Assembly: GCF_000317835.1 (NCBI RefSeq)
Contig: NC_019793.1
Coordinates: 558,001 to 622,000, forward strand
Length of the DNA: 64,000 nucleotides
Direction: 5' to 3'
DNA from: Deinococcus peraridilitoris DSM 19664
GTDB lineage: Bacteria; Deinococcota; Deinococci; Deinococcales; Deinococcaceae
In this document: piece by piece, positions 57,782 through 64,000 of the stretch
How positions within the stretch are numbered: position 1 is the stretch's first letter
How the letters are laid out: each line of letters opens with the position of its first letter
Made by a program: the position numbers and the translations under genes
Notes under the pieces: generated by a model
Told to the model about the DNA's origin: nothing
Databases searched by the model: none
The model's input: the letters and a program-made list of their open reading frames with translations, nothing else

Positions 57782-59875
57782 ATGCCTGATCTCGCCGAAA
57801 TTCTGTGGGACACCTGGGGTGTCCCGCACGTATTTGCCCGAAGTGAAGAAGCGGCATTTCGCGCTTTTGGCTGGGCACAGATGCACGCGCATGGCGACCT
57901 TCTGCTCAGGCTTTACGGCCTCGCCCGAGGCCGGGGCGCTGAGTACTGGGGGGAGAAATACCTCGCCAGCGACCGCCTGATTCGCCAGATGGGCGTTGCG
58001 CAGCGCGCTCCCGTCTGGCTGGCCGCGCAGGAGCGCGAGATGCATGCCAACATCACCGCGTTCGTGAACGGCGTCAATGCCTATGCCGAAGGGCATGCCG
58101 ACGCCCTTGCCCCGGACACACGCGCCGTGCTGCCCGTCACGCCCGACGACGTCTTCGCGCACATCCAGCGGGTTTACCTGGTGTACCTCACGCTGGGCGG
58201 ACAACGCCCCGCGGGTGAGCCTTACAACGACATCCTACCGTACAGCACCCTGCTTCCCGACGCGCCGGCCATGGGTACCGGTGTCGCGGGGTCCAACGCC
58301 TGGGCCGTCGGCGGGTCGCGCAGCGAGAGCGGCCACGGCCTGTTGCTGGCCAATCCTCACCTGTACTGGGGTGACGCCCATACCTTCTTCGAAGCGCACC
58401 TGAACATCTCGCAGAACGGCCAGCCGGACCTGAACCTGTACGGCGTCGCACAGGTCGGCTGGCCAGTATTGCGCTACGGTTTCAACGAACACCTGGGTTG
58501 GGCCCATACGGTCAATACCCTCAAGGGCTGGGACGCGTTCGCCCTGACGCCGAACGGGGACGGCTACCTGCTGGACGGTGAGAAACGCGCCTTTACCGTC
58601 CGTCACGAGACGCTTTTGGTGCGGGCGCCCGACGGCGCCCTGCGGACGGAGCACCTGAAGGTGCTTGAAAGCGAACACGGCCCGGTGGTGACCGAGCAGG
58701 ACGGCCGACCCGTGGCCGTGCGCTGCGTGGGCCTTGATGTTGCGCCCATTCCCGGCATTTTCGCCCAGTACTGGGCGATGGCGCAGGCGCGCGACCACGG
58801 CGAATTCGAACGCGCCCTCGCGCGCCATCAGAACGCCATGTTCAACGTCCTGTACGCCGACACGGACGGCCACGCGGCGTACTACTTCACCGGACTCGTA
58901 CCGCGGCGAGCGGGCGGCCACTGGAGCGACTGGGCGGGCACCCTGAGTGGCGATCGCCGCGAACTCATCTGGCATGAGGTCCACGACTTCAGCGAACTGC
59001 CCCGCCTGGTCGATCCACCCTCCGGCTGGCTGCAGAATGCCAACAACCCGCCCTGGCTCGCCACCTTGCCGCCGGCGCTGGATCCGGCGGCGTTTCCTGG
59101 ATACCTGTCACCGCAAATGGTAACTCCGCGCGAGCAGCGCTCGATCCGGATGCTGCGCTCACTGGAGCGGCCCACCTTGGAGGACCTGATGGCCTGCGTG
59201 AACGATACACGCTCGGAGACCGCGGAGCGTCTCGTCCCTCCCCTGCTGGAGGCGGCAGAACGGTCCGGGAGCGAACTCGCCCGCCAGGCAGCCGGCGTGC
59301 TGGCAGGCTGGGACCATCGATTCGATTCTGCCAGCGCCCAGGCCCACCTCTTTTCACGCTGGCTGGTGGGCCTGGGCGCCAACCGGACGCTCTCGAACGT
59401 GACCCGCGAGCCCTGGCAGGAAAGCGAGCCTCTCGATACCCCACGCGGGCTGGCCGACGAAGGCGCTGCCCTGAGCGCGCTGGAGCAGGCCGCTTCGGCC
59501 CTGCTGCAGGAATACGGCAGCCTCGAGCGGCCCTGGGGAACGCTGACTCACGCCCGACGGGGCGAGTACAGCGTGCCCGGCCACGGCCACCTCGATCCGT
59601 TTGGCGTGTTCCGGGTTTCTGGCTTTCAGCCCGCGGCAGAAGGAATGTTCGACATGGCCTTTGGCACGACCTACATTGCCGCCATCGAATTCTCGCGTCC
59701 GGTCCGGGCGCGGGTGCTGCTCGCCTACGGCAACAGTTCGCAGCCGAATTCACCGCACGTGGGTGACCAGCTCCCACTCTTTGCGCGTGGAGAACTGCGC
59801 CCCGCCTGGCTGACACGCCCGGAAGTGGAAGCACACCTCGCCAGGCGCGACGAGGTGTGCAGCATAGACGGTTGA
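57782..59875 (+). CDS. Penicillin acylase family Ntn-hydrolase
   Basis: N-terminal nucleophile amidohydrolase related to penicillin G and acyl-homoserine-lactone acylases. WDTWGVPHVFARSEEAAFRAFGWAQMHA opens the small-subunit part; the autocleavage/nucleophile site is Gly-Ser in VAGSNAWAVGG, followed by LLANPHLYWG. No signal peptide is visible, unlike most periplasmic members, so it may be cytoplasmic. It has 697 residues. The substrate is unknown; the -10 box fixes the start. Confidence 0.9.
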   Translation: MPDLAEILWDTWGVPHVFARSEEAAFRAFGWAQMHAHGDLLLRLYGLARGRGAEYWGEKYLASDRLIRQMGVAQRAPVWLAAQEREMHANITAFVNGVNAYAEGHADALAPDTRAVLPVTPDDVFAHIQRVYLVYLTLGGQRPAGEPYNDILPYSTLLPDAPAMGTGVAGSNAWAVGGSRSESGHGLLLANPHLYWGDAHTFFEAHLNISQNGQPDLNLYGVAQVGWPVLRYGFNEHLGWAHTVNTLKGWDAFALTPNGDGYLLDGEKRAFTVRHETLLVRAPDGALRTEHLKVLESEHGPVVTEQDGRPVAVRCVGLDVAPIPGIFAQYWAMAQARDHGEFERALARHQNAMFNVLYADTDGHAAYYFTGLVPRRAGGHWSDWAGTLSGDRRELIWHEVHDFSELPRLVDPPSGWLQNANNPPWLATLPPALDPAAFPGYLSPQMVTPREQRSIRMLRSLERPTLEDLMACVNDTRSETAERLVPPLLEAAERSGSELARQAAGVLAGWDHRFDSASAQAHLFSRWLVGLGANRTLSNVTREPWQESEPLDTPRGLADEGAALSALEQAASALLQEYGSLERPWGTLTHARRGEYSVPGHGHLDPFGVFRVSGFQPAAEGMFDMAFGTTYIAAIEFSRPVRARVLLAYGNSSQPNSPHVGDQLPLFARGELRPAWLTRPEVEAHLARRDEVCSIDG

Positions 59876-59896
59876 GCGAAGCAAAACCGTCTATGC
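59862..59896 (+). terminator. Terminator overlapping the acylase stop
   Basis: GCATAGACGGTT and AACCGTCTATGC form a 12-bp stem; the left arm contains the end of the coding frame. Confidence 0.65.
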
Positions 59897-59957
59897 GAGG
59901 CGACGTGGGAGAGCAATGGGGTTTTTCGTTGCTCAGGTTCCCAGGGCTTGGCGGGTC

Positions 59958-61169
59958 TCAGTCTGTACCGCGCTGGCCGACAGCCACCGAGGAATCCGCC
60001 GCCACCTTGGCGCCGGGGTCGAAGCGAGACAGGAACGGTGCCAGCGGCTCGTCGAGACGCGCGAGCAACGGTCCCAGAATGGCCGTAAGCAACACGTACA
60101 CGGCCGCGAGTGGCCCGATGCCCTGCGCAATGCCCGCAGACACACCCAGACCGGCGATCAGGATGCTGAATTCTCCCCGCGCAACGAGCGACGCCCCGGC
60201 CCGAAAACGGCCCCGGGACCGCGCGCCCAGTCGAGCCGCGCCATACCAGCCGGTCAGGAGTTTGGTGAACGTGGTGACGACGGCCAGGATCACGGCCGGA
60301 AGAATCACGTCCGGAACGGAGCTGAGGTCCAGTTGCAACCCGAAGAAGATGAAGAAGATGGCAGCGAACAGATCACGCAAGGGCTCGATCAACGGCCGGG
60401 TGCGGTGTGCGACATCGCCGGAAAGCGCGATGCCGACCAGAAACGCACCGATGGCCGCACTGACTTTCAGCAGGTCTGCGAGTCCGGCGATCAGCAGCAC
60501 CAGCCCGAACACACTCAGCAGCAGGGTTTCTTTCGACCCTACGTTGAGCAGGCGACTGAACGCCGGGCCGAACCGCATCGCCGCGTAAAACGTCACGCCG
60601 AACGCCAGCAGCGCCACCATGAGGCTCACGCCCGTGGCGAGCAATCCACCACCGACCAGCAACGCCGCTACGACCGGCAGGTAGAAGGCCATGGCAATGT
60701 CCTCCAGTACGCACACGGCCAGCACAATCGGTGTCTCGCGGTTGCCAAGGCGGCCCAGGTCGGTCAGCACTTTCGAGGCGATCCCCGACGAACTCAGGTA
60801 CGTCACACCACCGAGCAGAATCGCGCCCAGCGGGGTGAAGCCGAGCACGAACCCGGCCAGCAGACCCGGGCTGAAATTCAACAGCAGATCCACCACACCG
60901 ACGCCCGAGTTCGACCGCAAGTTGGATTTGAGCTCCGCGGATGTGTACTCCAGACCCAGCACGAACAACAGCAGAACTGCGCCGATTTCCGCTCCGACGT
61001 GCACGAAATCCTCGGATTCGTTGCCCAGGTGAAACGTTGCACCCAACGCGAGGCCGGCCAGCAGGTACAGCGGTATGGGGGTGATACCGAATCGTCCGGC
61101 GGCGCGCCCGACGAAGGCGAGCGCCAGCGTGACGGCGCCCAGCTCCAGAAAAATACGACCGAGTTCCAC
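59958..61169 (-). CDS. Cation:proton antiporter, CPA2 (KefB/KhtU-like)
   Basis: A 403-residue transporter with about 12 helices and the CPA2 pattern (ELGAVTLALAFVGRAAGRFG, LLLFVLGLEYTSAEL, SSSGIASKVLTDLGRLGNRE, CVLEDIAMAFYLPVV). It lacks a C-terminal TrkA-N domain. The separate regulator gene 90 bases upstream fits the KhtTU arrangement of K+/H+ antiporters. GTG start with AGGAGG upstream. Confidence 0.92.
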   Translation of the reverse strand: MELGRIFLELGAVTLALAFVGRAAGRFGITPIPLYLLAGLALGATFHLGNESEDFVHVGAEIGAVLLLFVLGLEYTSAELKSNLRSNSGVGVVDLLLNFSPGLLAGFVLGFTPLGAILLGGVTYLSSSGIASKVLTDLGRLGNRETPIVLAVCVLEDIAMAFYLPVVAALLVGGGLLATGVSLMVALLAFGVTFYAAMRFGPAFSRLLNVGSKETLLLSVFGLVLLIAGLADLLKVSAAIGAFLVGIALSGDVAHRTRPLIEPLRDLFAAIFFIFFGLQLDLSSVPDVILPAVILAVVTTFTKLLTGWYGAARLGARSRGRFRAGASLVARGEFSILIAGLGVSAGIAQGIGPLAAVYVLLTAILGPLLARLDEPLAPFLSRFDPGAKVAADSSVAVGQRGTD

Positions 61170-61259
61170 GGAGGACCTCCTGGGGTTGGGTGAGAAGACT
61201 GGAAAACGACAGGTGATTCAGCGCAGCAGAAGTCGGAACATCAATACCAACGCCTTGCC

Positions 61260-61745
61260 TTACGAGCTTCCCAGGTGCCGTGATGCGGCGAGCACCCCGT
61301 CAGGCGTACCGACCAGCACCAGCGTATCGCCTGCCAGCAGCACGAACTGCGGATCTGGCGCGGGGTGCGCCTGACCATCGCGCATGACCGCGACAATCGA
61401 CGTGCCGGTCCGCGAACGCAACTGCGCGTCGCCCATCGGGCAGCGCAGGAAACGTGACGTGGGCGGGAGGGGCACCCAGTCCATCGCGAGTCCTTCGATG
61501 TCCTGCGGCAGGGTCGCCAGACGGCGGGTGATGGTACTGCCGCCCAGCAGGTCCGCGACCGCTTCGGCTTCCTCTTCGGTCAGGGTGATGCTTTGCGCAC
61601 AGGCGTCCGGGTCATCCTGGCGGGACACGAAAATTTCGCGGCGTCCATCACGGTGCGTGATGACACCGACGCGCTTGCCGTACTGGCTGGCAAAATCATG
61701 CCGGACACCTACTCCCGGCAGTTTGGTTTCCTCAAGGCGCACCAT
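61260..61745 (-). CDS. Antiporter regulatory subunit, KhtT-like (TrkA-C domain)
   Basis: The 161-residue soluble protein starts LEETKLPGVGVRHDFASQYGKRVGVITHRDGRREI, the N-domain of KhtT/AmhM-type regulators, and ends in an RCK-C domain (TGTSIVAVMRDGQAHPAPDPQF, LVLVGTPDGV). Such subunits gate the partner antiporter in response to ligands. It precedes the antiporter gene on the same strand. Confidence 0.9.
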   Translation of the reverse strand: MVRLEETKLPGVGVRHDFASQYGKRVGVITHRDGRREIFVSRQDDPDACAQSITLTEEEAEAVADLLGGSTITRRLATLPQDIEGLAMDWVPLPPTSRFLRCPMGDAQLRSRTGTSIVAVMRDGQAHPAPDPQFVLLAGDTLVLVGTPDGVLAASRHLGSS

Positions 61746-61752
61746 ACTGCCA

Positions 61753-61758
61753 AGTGTA
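61753..61758 (-). promoter_or_regulatory. Leaderless-type -10 box of the KhtT-like gene
   Basis: TACACT on the minus strand, 7 bases before the ATG. Confidence 0.55.
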
Positions 61759-61893
61759 GCTCCGCCGGACCATTTGACCCCGAAATGAGTGCTTCGTCCA
61801 GGCGTTTACGAGCGCCTCGCGTGTCGTGGCGCACCAGACGAGAGGGCGCGGCACCGGCCCGAAATGAGCGCTCGGGTATCAGCAGCTGGGGTA

Positions 61894-63396
61894 TCAGGAA
61901 AGCTCCTCCAGGGGGGGCGGATTTTTCGGCAGGGACTGCGCGATGCGGCGGCGCACTTCATCCACGTCGGCTTTACTTCCGAGAATCTGGATGCCGTCCC
62001 CCGCTTCGACGGTGGTGGCGCCTTTGGGAATCACGTACTCGCCATCACGGTGAATCAGGACAATCAGGGCGTCTTCCGGGAAACCCAGGTCGACGATGCG
62101 TTTGCCTTCCACGATGGAGTGGCGTGGCACGCGAATGTCAACCAGGTCGGTTTTCTCCGAGTCGAGCGATGCGTAGGAAAGCGGCGAAACCTGCGGCGTG
62201 ACGAGATCCGTGTCGACCCGCAAAAGGCGCGCCACGAAAGGCAGGCTGGTGCCTTGAATCAGAATGCTGGTCAGCACGATAAAAAACGCGACGTTGAAGA
62301 TGATCTGTGCACCCGGAACGCCGGCCAGCAACGGAAAGGTCGCCAGGATGATCGGAACGGCACCACGCAATCCCACCCAGGCGATCATGCTCTTGTGACG
62401 CTTTTTCATGGGAGAAAGCGCCAGGCTGAGGTAGATCGCCAGGGGCCGCGCGATGAACATCAGGATCAGCGAGAGCAGCATGGCCGGTCCGGCGACGCTC
62501 AGCAGTTGCTTCGGGAAGACCAGCAGACCGAGCAGCAGGAACATACCGATCTCGAACAGGTAGGTCAGGCCATCGTGAAAAAGCCGCAGCGAGCGCTTGT
62601 GGATGAAGTCACTGTTGCCGAGCACGACCGCGCCGATGTACACCGCCAGAAACCCACTGCCGCCCACCACGGCGGCACTGCCGTACATCAAGGCCATCAA
62701 GGAAATGGACAGCACCGAGTACAAGCCGTCGAACTTCAGGTTGATGTTGTTCAGCACGTGAACCGCAACCTGCCCGGCCACATAACCCACCGCGCCGCCG
62801 ATCAGCATCTGCTGCAGGAACAGCGGAATGATGCTGTACCACGGCAAGGAAGGCTGCATGATCAGGCTGGTGAGGCCGATGACCAGGAACACGGCCATCG
62901 GATCGTTGGTGCCGGACTCGAATTCCAGGAGCGGCTTGATCTGCCCTTTCAGCCCGAGTGCCCGTTCGCGCAGCACGCTGAAGACCGCGCTGGCATCGGT
63001 CGATGACACGACCGCGCCGAGGAGCAGGCTGGTCAGCCAGGGCAGGTGAAGCAGGTGGTGCGCGGCGGCGCCCAGGACTCCCGCCGTGATGAACACCCCC
63101 AGCGTGGACAGCACCAGCCCTTTGGCGAGCACGGGTCTGGTGTCCTTCCAGCGGGTTTCCAGCCCCCCGGAGTAGAGAATCAGCACCAGGGTGATGATGC
63201 CGACCAGCTGCGTCAGTTCGTAATTTTCAAAAGGAATCCCGCCGAGTCCTTCGCTGCCGGCGAGCATACCGATCACCACGAACAGCAGCAGGGCTGGCAC
63301 GCCAAGCCGCCCACCGAGCTTGCTGGCGAAGAGGCTCAGCAGAATCAGGGCGGCGCCAATCAGAATGGGAACGTCAAAAATGCTGCTGGAGGGCAA
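61894..63396 (-). CDS. Potassium/proton antiporter, CPA1 (CvrA/NhaP2-like) with TrkA-C domain
   Basis: About 400 residues of membrane domain with the CPA1 features (LILYSGGLETRWKDTRPVL, GAVVSSTDASAVFSVL, EFESGTNDPMAVFL) followed by a cytosolic RCK-C domain (VDIRVPRHSIVEGKRIVDLGFP, IPKGATTVEAGDGIQILG). This matches CvrA/YcgO. It has 500 residues with a TTG start; AAGGAGGACACTC lies before it. It makes a second, unrelated cation/proton antiport system next to the KhtTU-like pair. Confidence 0.92.
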   Translation of the reverse strand: MPSSSIFDVPILIGAALILLSLFASKLGGRLGVPALLLFVVIGMLAGSEGLGGIPFENYELTQLVGIITLVLILYSGGLETRWKDTRPVLAKGLVLSTLGVFITAGVLGAAAHHLLHLPWLTSLLLGAVVSSTDASAVFSVLRERALGLKGQIKPLLEFESGTNDPMAVFLVIGLTSLIMQPSLPWYSIIPLFLQQMLIGGAVGYVAGQVAVHVLNNINLKFDGLYSVLSISLMALMYGSAAVVGGSGFLAVYIGAVVLGNSDFIHKRSLRLFHDGLTYLFEIGMFLLLGLLVFPKQLLSVAGPAMLLSLILMFIARPLAIYLSLALSPMKKRHKSMIAWVGLRGAVPIILATFPLLAGVPGAQIIFNVAFFIVLTSILIQGTSLPFVARLLRVDTDLVTPQVSPLSYASLDSEKTDLVDIRVPRHSIVEGKRIVDLGFPEDALIVLIHRDGEYVIPKGATTVEAGDGIQILGSKADVDEVRRRIAQSLPKNPPPLEELS

Positions 63397-64000
63397 GAGT
63401 GTCCTCCTTCAAGGATCAGGGATGAGCGGTAGACAGACGGCGTGGCGGTTCAGGACCACCGTTCAGGAGCGAAAGAACCGACCCTGCGGTCGTGGAGCGC
63501 GCCACGGTCATCGTGGACGTGGGATGGAACTTGACTTCTGTGGTTTCAGCAGCGTCAGCTTGCCGGCAGGCGCCTGAAAGCAGGCGACCGAAGCGGACAG
63601 GCCGTGACCTGCGTCACCCACCGTCGAGCTGCCGAACGCCGGCGTACTGCTGCGAGCCAGGCGAGAAAGGCCGCCGAAGCGGCGTATTCTCCAGCCTACT
63701 GGAATCAGGATGGACGCTTTTGTGCCGGGCCCGACGAACGCGTCTTCGGGCGTCTTCTGCGGATTGGCCATTCAGTGAGGCTCTTCAACCTCTCCTGGCG
63801 AGGTGACCGACGAGGCGTGGCTTTGTGGGGGCTGGTCGCCGGATTCGGATAGCACGGGGCGGCGTGACCTTTCGTGCGGTTTGGCGTTGATGGAGACGGA
63901 AAGGTCTGCGGTGCTTTTCGGCGCCGATGATCGCCCCGCTGAACATCAGCATCGCTGTCGTGAGCAGCAAGGTCAAGCCGTGCCCCGTGCTGGCCGGTAC
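63397..64000. other. Right-edge region without a firm gene
   Basis: A minus-strand frame open from the window edge to a stop at 63785 encodes a hydrophobic stretch (LTLLLTTAMLMFSGAIIGA) and a basic tail; it could be the end of a gene that starts beyond the window or a short protein from 63976. Nothing else is convincing. Confidence 0.3.

Overview
The window is GC-rich and gene-dense, and looks like chromosome of a Deinococcus-type bacterium (Deinococcota). Signs are a Thermus/Deinococcus-style fused caa3 oxidase, a PHP-domain family X DNA polymerase, otsAB and cob genes, KGG/hydrophilic stress proteins, and many genes whose only upstream signal is a TANNNT -10 box 5-7 bases before the start codon (the leaderless architecture reported for Deinococcus). 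All calls come from reading the sequence; no database search was run.

Layout. 1-6.4 kb: end of heme A synthase, heme O synthase, caa3 oxidase subunit II (with cytochrome c domain), fused subunits I+III, a PhzF-like enzyme and a SCO copper chaperone. 6.5-16.1 kb: ruvB, dnaG, algH-like gene, lon with a HAIR-like heat-shock operator, an acyl-CoA thioesterase, a HisJ-type phosphatase and polX. 16.1-25.3 kb: a TRAP transporter (Tat-exported binding protein convergent with its permease genes), DAHP synthase/chorismate mutase, tatC-tatA, glmU, lgt, glutaredoxin-like and DUF456 genes. 25.1-30.6 kb: thiolase, a citramalate-synthase-like gene, 3-hydroxybutyryl-CoA dehydrogenase, ffh, then tRNA-Lys.

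30.7-42.25 kb is a decayed genomic island. It starts inside the tRNA-Lys gene, and a 35-base identical copy of the tRNA 3' part lies at 42.2 kb. It holds the C-terminal stump of a tyrosine integrase fused to an IS5-like transposase remnant, a DUF421 membrane protein between IS ends, a frameshifted IS110-type transposase, three response regulators, and three sensor-kinase genes or remnants that are all broken or degenerate. It also carries a KGG stress protein, a DUF1206 membrane protein and several small unknown genes.

42.3-50.3 kb: transaldolase, small hydrophilic (probably disordered) proteins, a phosphoribosyltransferase/erythromycin-esterase pair and a FAD oxidoreductase. 50.3-51.7 kb encodes a secreted protein in which a DUF4142 (ferritin-like) domain is interrupted by a long Gly/Thr tract, with a second tract before it. 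52-57 kb: cobS-cobC, otsA-otsB and cobT, placing trehalose synthesis between cobalamin genes. 57.3-63.4 kb: a response regulator, a penicillin-acylase-family hydrolase and three genes for monovalent-cation/proton antiport. The right edge holds no firm gene.
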